From assembly GCA_002501855.1 (NCBI GenBank), contig DAOM01000311.1, positions 1-8,398 on the forward strand: DNA of 8,398 bases, read 5' to 3'. The stretch is from Candidatus Nitrosopolaris nunavutensis. Lineage in GTDB: Archaea > Thermoproteota > Nitrososphaeria > Nitrososphaerales > Nitrososphaeraceae. How positions within the stretch are numbered: the first letter of the stretch is position 1; each line of letters begins with the position of its first letter. A program made the translations under genes and the position numbers. Under the pieces are notes generated by a model that worked only from the letters and a program-made list of their open reading frames with translations, was not told the DNA's origin and searched no databases. Positions 1 to 5,828 of this stretch are shown here, piece by piece.

Positions 1-858
1 AAGATTGATTCAGTAAAGATAACATCTTGGGATCCAACAACAAATTACTATGCTATAACTAATGGATCAAGGACTGGCGACATCACGCATCCCGGTGCTC
101 CTAGGCCATCTATCGTAGTTGAAAATAATGCAACAGGCACAACAGATATCACAAATTCAGAGATTGCATATTTAGGCTATGAACAAGGTCAGCATAAAGG
201 CGGTTCAGGGCTGAGCTATTATTACGGAGGCGATGGAAGTATCATAAGAAATAACGATATACACCATGTGTACTTTGGACTATATACTTTTGGCGTAGGT
301 CATATGATTATTGAGAACAATATTATCCGTAATAGTGGCCATTATGGTCTTGACCCACATACAGGGACACACGATATGATAATTAGAAATAATAAAGTAT
401 ATGATAATAACGGAACTGGTATAATCTGCTCACTTAATTGCTACAATGTCTTAATTGAAAATAATAAAGTTCATAATAACGCGGGTGAGGGATTAGACTT
501 TAGTAGAAATATGTATAATTCTATTGCCAGGAACAATATTATCTATAATGAACCAAAAGGCATCCTTGTTTCACAATCACATAACAATATGATATATAAC
601 AACACAATTTCAAATAGTGGAGATGGAATTAATGTTGGATATGGGTCAACAAGAAACAAAATATACAATAATACAATAATGAACTCAATCTCAGATGCTT
701 TACTTGTCAACAAGGGTTCTTCAGAAAATACATTCTCGTCTAACAAGATAGTTAGCGCTACACCACAAGGACTGAAGATTGTTCAAGATGCAACATCAAA
801 GAATAATGTGTTCTCTAATAATCAATTAGTAAATTCAGCAGCGTCCACGAAAAAATAA
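1..858 (+). CDS. AlgG-like right-handed beta-helix protein (mannuronan C5-epimerase family), 5' end outside window
   Basis: The frame is open from base 1 to the TAA at 856-858, giving 285 residues without the N-terminus; the first internal ATG (268) is not the true start. The protein is built of about 22-residue Asn-rich coils (IIENNIIRNSG, IIRNNKVYDNNG, LIENNKVHNNAG, MIYNNTISNSG), the signature of a parallel beta-helix. The stretch YGLDPHTGTH (His codon 358-360) matches the YGLDPHDRSH active-site region of bacterial AlgG, which converts mannuronate to guluronate in a surface polysaccharide; the following GIICSLN and GLDFSRN align with AlgG GIIVSRE and GVVIDRN. Two things differ: DPHD is DPHT, and the Arg I recall as catalytic in AlgG (SRE) is Leu here (codon 433-435). 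Activity is therefore unproven. Thaumarchaea are not known alginate makers, so a role on cell-surface or exopolysaccharide sugars is inference. A NosD-type or other beta-helix lyase is the alternative. Confidence 0.8.
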   Translation, partial: KIDSVKITSWDPTTNYYAITNGSRTGDITHPGAPRPSIVVENNATGTTDITNSEIAYLGYEQGQHKGGSGLSYYYGGDGSIIRNNDIHHVYFGLYTFGVGHMIIENNIIRNSGHYGLDPHTGTHDMIIRNNKVYDNNGTGIICSLNCYNVLIENNKVHNNAGEGLDFSRNMYNSIARNNIIYNEPKGILVSQSHNNMIYNNTISNSGDGINVGYGSTRNKIYNNTIMNSISDALLVNKGSSENTFSSNKIVSATPQGLKIVQDATSKNNVFSNNQLVNSAASTKK

Positions 859-1000
859 GACAAAATCAATTCATAATATCACAAAAAATAAGTATGTGAG
901 GCACATATGGTGGCGAATCTGGCTAAGTGTAGGAATGATTTAGATTAATTAAGTATCGTAGTGGTTATATCACTAATACAAAGACTTCCCACTAGGCTTA

Positions 1001-1015
1001 CTATTCTAAGAATAG
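1001..1015. repeat. Short inverted repeat CTATTCT-A-AGAATAG
   Basis: Seven-base arms around a single central base, directly followed on the plus strand by an A/T-rich run. It may be part of the terminator zone between the two convergent genes. A protein site is possible but nothing points to one. Confidence 0.35.
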
Positions 1016-1019
1016 AATA

Positions 1020-1085
1020 AAATAATAAATAAATCAAATCGTGACAATTGAAATATCAGTGAGGGAGTGTTAGACTGCCCCCACT
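1020..1085 (-). terminator. Hairpin plus T-rich tract, probable 3' end of minus-strand transcripts
   Basis: Arms AGTGAGGG (1058-1065) and CCCCCACT (1078-1085) pair at 7 of 8 positions around a 12-nt loop. Read on the minus strand, the hairpin lies about 50 bp after the stop of the small secreted protein and leads into a T-rich stretch (about 1012-1040). Archaeal termination mainly needs the U-rich tract, so the hairpin may be incidental or may stabilise the 3' end. Confidence 0.4.
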
Positions 1086-1134
1086 ACTATAATTCTAGCA
1101 GTATTCTTAAATCCATCCCGTTTTTCCAATCTAA

Positions 1135-1380
1135 TCATTTACCGTTTGCATTGGAAGTTGATGCACTGTTGCTTACATGGCTGCTACCGTGAAACTCTTT
1201 ATCATAACAACTGTTGACATCAGCTATAGTGAGTTTCCCCGATTTATTGGCAATTTCAGTCACGCAATTAAAGTACCGCTTCAATGCGAAAGCTGGAGTA
1301 ACGAAAGCACTAGCTACTATCAGCGATAATGCCGTCACGATAGCACTGACTTCTAGGAACACAGACATTTTTGCACTCAT
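1135..1380 (-). CDS. Small secreted protein with a conserved Cys pair
   Basis: Encodes 81 residues. Residues 1-32 form a signal peptide: a lysine at position 4, a hydrophobic stretch (about 7-27) and a cleavage-like TPAFA ending near residue 32. The mature part starts LKRYFNCVTEIANKSGKL and has two cysteines (C39, C58) about 19 apart, able to form one disulfide, then a Ser/Asn-rich tail that is probably disordered. The YFNC...NSCYDKEF layout resembles a family of small exported proteins that I remember as frequent in Nitrososphaeraceae; no function is known to me. The ATG at 1380 is favoured because a TATA box lies 27 bp upstream, predicting a leaderless mRNA; an alternative ATG is five codons in. 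It stands alone, about 180 bp downstream of the ComA-like gene on the same strand. Confidence 0.75.
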   Translation of the reverse strand: MSAKMSVFLEVSAIVTALSLIVASAFVTPAFALKRYFNCVTEIANKSGKLTIADVNSCYDKEFHGSSHVSNSASTSNANGK

Positions 1381-1402
1381 TGAATTGTGGTATAAACTTA
1401 TG

Positions 1403-1411
1403 ATTTATAAG
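1403..1411 (-). promoter_or_regulatory. TATA box of the small secreted protein gene
   Basis: CTTATAAAT on the minus strand is centred at about 1407, 27 bp before the ATG at 1380. That is the usual TATA-to-start distance of a leaderless archaeal transcript. Confidence 0.55.
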
Positions 1412-1475
1412 AAATGTGACTAACAGTATAATAAGAAGATTCGGGTTACTTAATCTCTTAAATTTTACATCTAGT

Positions 1476-1490
1476 GTTTTATTATAAAAC
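1476..1490. repeat. Inverted repeat GTTTTA-TTA-TAAAAC downstream of the ComA-like gene
   Basis: Six-base AT-rich arms around a 3-base loop, about 70 bp beyond the ComA-like stop. It could be a weak terminator for that gene, or an upstream TATA-like element for the small secreted protein. Neither can be decided from sequence alone. Confidence 0.3.
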
Positions 1491-1559
1491 CAACTTGTCG
1501 TCAAGCGAACGTGTTTTCGATGGCAGACTTTATGACCCAAATTTAGAGTCAAACGGCAT

Positions 1560-2567
1560 TCAGAGCCAGTCTGAATGAATTGGGACATAAACTCTCTTCC
1601 TTGCATCGTCAAGACTATTTCTTCCAATTATTAAGCCTTGTAGTTTCAGCTCATCAACCGCTCCTTGGACAGTTCTTCTAGGCAGGTGGCTCAGACTTAT
1701 CAAATCACTCTGTTCAATAGGGTGCTTTGTCTTAATAATATAATAAATGAATTTTGCAGCAGGGCCACCCTCCGGATCCTTACGCAAATATGATACACCA
1801 AAAGCTGCTTTCGAAAGAAATCCTCGTCGTTGAGACTCGACTGATGCGACGGACCCTGGATGAATTTCAGCTAAATTTACCCGCTGTCCAAACTCTGCAA
1901 TCAGAGCTGATTGTTGTGACTCCAGAGGAGCCTCGAATATGAAAGTGCTGGGTGGAAATTTTGCTGTTATTGCCCCGATGAGGTTCCATTTTATTAGACT
2001 TTTTTCATCATAAATTCCTACGCTGACTCCTTCGTTTGCCTCGAGCACCACCTTTTTGGATCCTAACTTTAAGGCATCACCGATTTTATATGACGTTTCT
2101 TCGGCATTCAGCTGATGCCTAGGATCTTTCCTGCCTACCTTCCATTGAACATTGATATCGAGGGAAGTTACCATATCCATAATCTTGCTCTTACGTTCCA
2201 TACTTATGTCTACACTATTTTCACCAATCTCTATCGTGTCAAATCCAATAGCGGCTGCCTCTTTCGCAAGTCTTTCCAATGAGTGTTCCAAAATTGCGAA
2301 TTCGGTAATTGTACTTCCTGTTGATACTTGTACACCTAGATCATGATAGAATTTAATTTTCTGTTTCAATAGCGTATCGGAGGCAAGCAACGGGAGCGCG
2401 CCATGAATCTTGACTATATCTATGAATGGTGCGAGTATCTCAAAGTTCTCTTTGTCAAGGCCCTGAAACCTATCTATGATATAGGTAAGTCCCTCTTTTC
2501 TTGGTTTTTGTGAGTCTAGCCTGTTTTTAGCCAAATCCTTCAGCAAATTGGAATATATAAAATGCAT
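1560..2567 (-). CDS. ComA-like (phosphosulfolactate synthase family) protein fused to a C-terminal winged helix
   Basis: Encodes 335 residues against about 250 for ComA proteins. Residues ~27-257 follow the ComA TIM-barrel pattern: TYIIDR (28-33), DIVKIHG (50-56), VSTGSTITEF (81-90), IGFDTIEIGENSVDIS (107-122), VVLEANEGVSVGIYD (173-187), FIFEAPLESQQSALI (209-223) and VESQRRGF (243-250). ComA condenses phosphoenolpyruvate and sulfite in coenzyme M synthesis; plant HSA32 is a non-CoM relative. The GWGT following VKF in methanogen ComA, as I remember it, is HGAL here, and thaumarchaea are not known to need CoM, so the substrate is uncertain and I give no symbol. Residues ~268-330 form a winged helix: AKFIYYIIKT, EQSDLISLSHL, recognition helix PRRTVQGAVDELKLQGLI, then a basic wing (DDARKRVYVP), as in MarR-type regulators. 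The fusion suggests an enzyme-like sensor domain driving DNA binding. The first ATG sits only about 12 bp from the TATA box, so a TTG at 2546 (codon 8) may be the true start. Confidence 0.8.
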   Translation of the reverse strand: MHFIYSNLLKDLAKNRLDSQKPRKEGLTYIIDRFQGLDKENFEILAPFIDIVKIHGALPLLASDTLLKQKIKFYHDLGVQVSTGSTITEFAILEHSLERLAKEAAAIGFDTIEIGENSVDISMERKSKIMDMVTSLDINVQWKVGRKDPRHQLNAEETSYKIGDALKLGSKKVVLEANEGVSVGIYDEKSLIKWNLIGAITAKFPPSTFIFEAPLESQQSALIAEFGQRVNLAEIHPGSVASVESQRRGFLSKAAFGVSYLRKDPEGGPAAKFIYYIIKTKHPIEQSDLISLSHLPRRTVQGAVDELKLQGLIIGRNSLDDARKRVYVPIHSDWL

Positions 2568-2573
2568 TCAGCA

Positions 2574-2584
2574 TTATATATAAA
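2574..2584 (-). promoter_or_regulatory. TATA box upstream of the ComA-like gene
   Basis: TTTATATATAA on the minus strand is a near-ideal archaeal TATA element. Its centre (about 2579) is only 12 bp upstream of the ATG at 2567. Transcription would be expected near 2553, inside the annotated frame, which questions that start. Confidence 0.55.
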
Positions 2585-2605
2585 CGACAGCTCGTTTTGT
2601 CGTTT
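2582..2605. promoter_or_regulatory. Inverted repeat touching the TATA box, candidate operator
   Basis: AAACGACA (2582-2589) and TGTCGTTT (2598-2605) are perfect 8-bp arms around an 8-bp spacer. Read on the minus strand there is also a direct repeat AAAACGAC-AAAACGAG. The site abuts the TATA box where TFB's BRE would lie, so a bound dimer could block or modify TFB entry. Control by the winged helix encoded next door is inference. Confidence 0.45.
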
Positions 2606-2726
2606 TATTCAAAGAAATAATGAAGAATTGCTCTTTTCTATGTTATCGTTAGTCCATGTTGGCCCAAAAAAAGAACAGATGACAGGAGTGTCCTAGGAGG
2701 TCGAGCCTGTGTTTCATTTAATAGGC

Positions 2727-2732
2727 AAAAAA
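2727..2732 (-). terminator. Oligo-T tract after the small zinc protein gene
   Basis: Six consecutive T on the minus strand (within CTTTAATTTTTTGCC), about 30 bp past the stop of the zinc protein gene. Oligo-T tracts are the main archaeal termination signal. Confidence 0.35.
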
Positions 2733-2761
2733 TTAAAGTTGGATAAACTGTATTAACATGT

Positions 2762-2974
2762 CTAAATAGGTATAGATATCATTTCATGCCACTTGGCTTT
2801 ATAGTAGCTAGAACGTGGCCTAGTCCTCAATCTCATACCACAACAAGGACAAAAAGCTCCATCCCATATCAGAAACACACAGCATATCTGACAACGTTTT
2901 TGTCCTTCAATATAACGATACCCACGAAGTCGTTTAACAGCTTCATGATTGATGCAGATACCTTTACAAGTCAT
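2762..2974 (-). CDS. Small zinc-ribbon protein of the MTCKGIC type
   Basis: Encodes 70 residues. It opens MTCKGICI (C3, C7), then GQKRCQICCVF (C28, C31, C32) and FCPCCGMRLRTRPR (C42, C44, C45), a zinc ribbon with a basic, Arg-rich stretch that could contact nucleic acid. I remember closely similar short proteins as abundant and multicopy in Nitrososphaeraceae genomes, where they are annotated hypothetical. The last ten residues (WHEMISIPI) look less family-like and may be a changed tail. The ATG at 2974 gives the family's typical N-terminus. No clear TATA box is seen; TTAATT about 23 bp upstream is the nearest candidate. The function is unknown; a DNA/RNA-binding or protein-docking role is inference. 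Confidence 0.75.
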   Translation of the reverse strand: MTCKGICINHEAVKRLRGYRYIEGQKRCQICCVFLIWDGAFCPCCGMRLRTRPRSSYYKAKWHEMISIPI

Positions 2975-3064
2975 TTCTTTGCCTTGTAAAAGTCAATTAA
3001 CCTGCTTAGACATTCTTTGGTCAAGTATACAGGATAGTGGTGTTTAAAACAAGACCATTCAGTT

Positions 3065-3328
3065 TCATTTGCCAATCCTTTCTTCTAAAAGCTTTATGTA
3101 TTTCACTTGTGCCATCATAGTTTTAATCAGAACATCTCTGAACTGTTTATCAAAATTGGAGGACTCTATGGTAGAAAGTGCGTTTTGAATCAAATTGTCT
3201 TTTGTAATTTCTCTAGGCTTATTGTCCGATAGAGCTTTTGCATACGGTTCCAATTCAGTAAGCTGTTTGTAACAAAATTCAACCTCATGTCTTGCATTGT
3301 CTAATGCAGCGTTAGATTCAGACTGCAT
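3065..3328 (-). CDS. Small helical hypothetical protein
   Basis: Encodes 87 residues that read as two or three amphipathic helices: SNAALDNARHEVEFCYKQLT (5-24), then after a KPREITKDN loop NLIQNALSTIE and FRDVLIKTMMAQVKYIKLLEE. The last has heptad-like hydrophobic spacing and could form a coiled coil. There is no signal peptide, no metal motif and only one Cys. I do not recognise the family. The start at 3328 is supported by a TATA box 26 bp upstream (leaderless). It lies 90 bp upstream of the small zinc-ribbon gene on the same strand, and the two might be co-transcribed. Confidence 0.6.
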   Translation of the reverse strand: MQSESNAALDNARHEVEFCYKQLTELEPYAKALSDNKPREITKDNLIQNALSTIESSNFDKQFRDVLIKTMMAQVKYIKLLEERIGK

Positions 3329-3336
3329 GAAATAGT

Positions 3337-3420
3337 TTAACGGTTTGCATAATATATTGTTAGGCTTCCATACATATCAGACGCTGCAGTCAGGGAGTCT
3401 ATGCCACGTCTTCTTCTCAT
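3337..3420 (-). CDS. Doubtful tiny Arg-rich ORF
   Basis: Codes for 27 residues from the ATG at 3420 (MRRRRGIDSL...), or 34 from a GTG at 3441 (MKISEKF...). The composition is protein-like (basic head, then a GSLTIYYANR end) and it stops 8 bp before the helical gene. However, it contains that gene's TATA box and I recognise no family. It could be a real leader gene, the remnant of an older protein, or chance. Confidence 0.2.
   Translation of the reverse strand: MRRRRGIDSLTAASDMYGSLTIYYANR
3350..3358 (-). promoter_or_regulatory. TATA box of the helical hypothetical gene
   Basis: AATATATTA on the minus strand is centred at about 3354, 26 bp before the ATG at 3328, which is correct spacing for a leaderless archaeal mRNA. 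It falls inside the doubtful short frame at 3337-3420, which argues for promoter rather than gene. Confidence 0.5.
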
Positions 3421-3519
3421 AAATTTTTCACTAATTTTCACTTATTCGTATATTTCATTGAGCAGTTTCTGAATCTCAATCTTAATTTTCCTAAGATAAC
3501 ATCAAGGAACAATGATTAT

Positions 3520-4194
3520 CTATTGTACAATTACGGTATATGTGATATCCTGAGCAAAATTGGTGTCTACACAACCTGTACCTGTGCAAAGTAAACTTGA
3601 TTTGAAATGGATTGGGTAAGTGCCTTTGGCCAGAGGTTCAGTTATTATATAAAATCCATCAGCTATATCTTTAGAAGGGCCACCTTGCATAACTCCAAAA
3701 ATTCCGTTATTAGGGTAGACAACATCAAAAATACCCGTATTAGTTCTGTATTTAAGAAGATCCTGATAGTTGTACTCTTTATCTCCTATTTTGAGATACA
3801 GACTGTTAACACTATTTTGATCAGTCGTTACGGTTGAGTTCAAATCCTGTGTTGATGCCTTTGGACTCTCCTTATCAGAAATCTCTGCTTGCATTACTGG
3901 TATAAACAGACCTTTCCCAGCTGGGACTTTACATGTTCTCTGAGATAAGCCTCCAGTATTAAAAGCCAGGTAAAAAACTGACGAAGTTGTATTCAATTGA
4001 CCAGTCGCACATTTCGCTCCTGTAGGATCATTAGAGGGATTAACTTTGGCTGGTATCCCCAATGACCATTTCCAGAAGTTTTTAATATGATCTGCATATG
4101 TTAAGCCATATGGTTTGCCGCCTGGTGGAAAAATATTTACTGAGGCTATACCAGCAACTGGAGATAAGGTAAGTGACAATAATAACATAGACAA
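3520..4194 (-). CDS. Secreted thaumarchaeal protein of unknown function
   Basis: Encodes about 224 residues. The N-terminus is a hydrophobic signal segment (MLLLSLTLSPVAGIAS) that ends before VNIFPPGGKPYGLT. The mature part has an aromatic block (YADHIKNFWKWSLGIP), an NPSNDPTG turn and four cysteines (in AKCATG, RTCKVP and LLCTGTGC) that suggest two disulfides, and it closes with beta-rich DITYTVIVQ. It resembles exported proteins I remember from Nitrososphaeraceae with the same FWKWSLxIPAKVNP and GKGLFIPVMQ motifs; the role is unknown. The start is awkward: TTG at 4194 or ATG at 4188 are the only candidates, neither gives a basic N-region, and the frame stays open and hydrophobic upstream to 4245 without an ATG. 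It lies head to head with the plus-strand gene at 4226, leaving almost no promoter space. Confidence 0.75.
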   Translation of the reverse strand: MSMLLLSLTLSPVAGIASVNIFPPGGKPYGLTYADHIKNFWKWSLGIPAKVNPSNDPTGAKCATGQLNTTSSVFYLAFNTGGLSQRTCKVPAGKGLFIPVMQAEISDKESPKASTQDLNSTVTTDQNSVNSLYLKIGDKEYNYQDLLKYRTNTGIFDVVYPNNGIFGVMQGGPSKDIADGFYIITEPLAKGTYPIHFKSSLLCTGTGCVDTNFAQDITYTVIVQ

Positions 4195-4225
4195 AACAGA
4201 TATCGTAACAAGACAAGTTATTGAT

Positions 4226-4396
4226 ATGACTGAGAGCGCTATAACTCACAACGAAGAGGCAATATTATGCGATTGTGGCAACTTGGCTATGGTTAATCCT
4301 GTAACGCAGGATAGCACACTTGTATTTTTATGTGATTCATGTATTGTGGAAATGGAAAAATCTTTGAATATTTCGTATCAAAATGGGGATATCTGA
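4226..4396 (+). CDS. Tiny four-cysteine zinc-knuckle protein
   Basis: Encodes 56 residues from the ATG at 4226 (MTESAITHNEE); the frame is open back to an ATG at 4115, but that part lies opposite the secreted protein's coding region, so the short form is preferred. AILCDCGNLAMVNP and FLCDSCIVEME give two CxC/CxxC knuckles about 20 residues apart, a small zinc ribbon. The gene overlaps the next one by 14 bp (ATG at 4383 before the TGA at 4394-4396), so the two are almost certainly co-translated. It may be a partner or metal carrier of the downstream metal-motif protein; that is inference. No TATA box or Shine-Dalgarno site is evident. Confidence 0.55.
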   Translation: MTESAITHNEEAILCDCGNLAMVNPVTQDSTLVFLCDSCIVEMEKSLNISYQNGDI

Positions 4397-5171
4397 TTTG
4401 AAAAGGGTGTTGTTAAGCTCGTTCCATTCCAGCGTTATAGACGCCCTTATGAAAGAAGATTATGAACCTGAGAATATTCTGTCGTTTGATTCGCATTTAG
4501 ACGTAGATATTGTTGGAGCACTGGAAACAGTTTGGAATGCTGTTCGTGGTTATAACGGATACGATAAAGGTTTGCACTTTGCGTTAACCGATTCAGCGAT
4601 ACATATGTTGGCTAGAAAGTGGTTTCCTAATACAGAGATAAAGATTGTGACACCAAGAGTTTGTATCGAAGGAGAAGTTAAAGCGGAATCCTATTGGCTA
4701 AAGCAACTAGATATCAGTCTTGCCTTAAGCCCACCAAAAGATATTGTTTCATTTGCAACTTTAGTAAATAACGACACAGTTATTGATGTAGATTTTGATT
4801 ACCTGGGAGATTTACAGAATGAAATCTATATTCCTAGAATGGGACCAGACTATAAGCCGTATGAGTTTGGAAGTTTAGAAAGACTGCTGCGACTAATACG
4901 AGCAACTAAGCCCGATCTAATTACTTGTTCAGAAGCTACAATTGCTGCTTTGAACGATCCAAACAGTAAAACAAATTATTTTCTAGGTAAGTTGAGAAAT
5001 ATGGGATATGAAATTAAGAAGCATTTCTTGTTCAGTAGCGATGAAGAAGCAATAGCGAGGCTTGTTATAATTAGACGATTCTCTATATATCTTGAGAATA
5101 ATTCAAGCTCAGAGCCCGACAGAAGTCTTGATGAAATAGAAGACGCAGCTAATGAATTCTTTGCTGGATGA
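4383..5171 (+). CDS. Arginase-fold-like metal protein, possibly UPF0489 family
   Basis: Encodes 262 residues. ILSFDSHLDVD (33-42) and TVIDVDFDYL (132-141) resemble the two metal-binding motifs of the ureohydrolase fold (DAHxD and SxDxDxxDP), the first being closer to the D-S-H-x-D form of UPF0489 proteins. The GGDHS motif of true arginases/agmatinases is absent, so hydrolysis of arginine or agmatine is unlikely to be the right annotation. After the second motif come a Tyr-rich loop (MGPDYKPYEFG), a helix (LERLLRLIRATKPDLITCSEA) and an acidic C-terminus (SLDEIEDAANEFFAG). There is no signal peptide, so it is cytosolic. It overlaps the tiny zinc-knuckle gene by 14 bp and converges with the TFB gene, 36 bp apart. 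The fold call rests on two motifs; an unrelated hypothetical remains possible. Confidence 0.6.
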   Translation: MGISDLKRVLLSSFHSSVIDALMKEDYEPENILSFDSHLDVDIVGALETVWNAVRGYNGYDKGLHFALTDSAIHMLARKWFPNTEIKIVTPRVCIEGEVKAESYWLKQLDISLALSPPKDIVSFATLVNNDTVIDVDFDYLGDLQNEIYIPRMGPDYKPYEFGSLERLLRLIRATKPDLITCSEATIAALNDPNSKTNYFLGKLRNMGYEIKKHFLFSSDEEAIARLVIIRRFSIYLENNSSSEPDRSLDEIEDAANEFFAG

Positions 5172-5207
5172 CAAATAATATGACCAGCGCATACAAGCGT
5201 CGCCCGC

Positions 5208-5828
5208 TCATTTCTTAAGAAGCTGCTTGAAAACCTTATAATGATTACGAATAGTAACGGGGGCTATTCCTACAGCCGTAGCAATTTCAGCTTGTGAAAT
5301 ATCTATGCTACTCATCATACATGCTATGTATAAAGCGGTTGCAGCTGAACTGATAGGATCTCTACCATCAAGAAGATTATTATGTTTGGCTTTATTTACA
5401 AGTACTAAGGCTGATGTTTTAGTTTGTTGAATTAGGTTGAATTTTGTATTTGTCATGTTTGAGCGTAATGAATTTATGACTTTATCTATATACTCTCCTG
5501 AATCACTTTGAGTTATTTTTAAGTCAAGCTCTACAACAAGCTCTCGGTAACACCTACCTAAATCTTTTCGTTTAGTATTACATGCGCTACAAACGTCGCC
5601 TAAAGAAATTGGTATATTAGACAAGTGGCATGCAGCGTATATCGCAGCGCATATCATTGTTGAAACAGATCGCCCTTTTACAAGTCCATTTGTAAATGCT
5701 TGTTTGAAAATATTATCAGCCTTTTCAATTACATGATTATCGTGAATGTCGAGTTTTGTTGCAAACTCTAACAGTAGCTTCTTCATATGTTCTTTTTGCT
5801 GTAATTGTCTTGTTGACATATATGTCAT
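5208..5828 (-). CDS. TFB-type transcription factor lacking the N-terminal zinc ribbon and B-reader
   Basis: Encodes 206 residues against about 300 for archaeal TFB. Both cyclin-fold repeats are present. Repeat 1 (about 14-105) has NGLVKGRSVSTMICAAIYAA and KRKDLGRCYREL, matching the family's RGRS..AAALYAAC and SRKEIGRTYR. Repeat 2 (about 112-206) has DPISSAATALYIAC and the BRE-recognising helix-turn-helix ISQAEIATAVGIAPVTIRN. It should therefore bind TBP-TATA-BRE complexes. The N-terminal ribbon that docks on RNA polymerase and the reader/linker are missing; only about 12 polar residues precede repeat 1. It may act as a competitor of full TFBs, or borrow a ribbon from another protein. The ATG at 5828 overlaps the stop of the upstream CxxC protein (ATGA), so translation is coupled; a second ATG lies at 5819. 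Confidence 0.88.
   Translation of the reverse strand: MTYMSTRQLQQKEHMKKLLLEFATKLDIHDNHVIEKADNIFKQAFTNGLVKGRSVSTMICAAIYAACHLSNIPISLGDVCSACNTKRKDLGRCYRELVVELDLKITQSDSGEYIDKVINSLRSNMTNTKFNLIQQTKTSALVLVNKAKHNNLLDGRDPISSAATALYIACMMSSIDISQAEIATAVGIAPVTIRNHYKVFKQLLKK

Larger units (their letters stand above)
859..1134. other. Intergenic region between convergent genes
   Basis: These 276 bp separate the plus-strand beta-helix gene from the minus-strand small secreted protein, so both genes end here. I see no convincing coding frame on either strand. It holds a perfect odd palindrome (CTATTCT-A-AGAATAG, 1001-1015) and a GC-rich hairpin (1058-1085), listed separately, with an A-rich plus strand (T-rich minus strand) at 1012-1040. 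Confidence 0.6.

Noticed and set aside
543..746. Minus-strand frame inside the beta-helix gene
   Set aside because: Shadow of the Asn-rich coding repeats on the plus strand.
1310..1627. 105-aa minus-strand frame across the end of the ComA-like gene and the start of the small secreted protein
   Set aside because: It overlaps two better genes in another frame, contains the secreted gene's TATA box, and its composition is not protein-like in any family I know.
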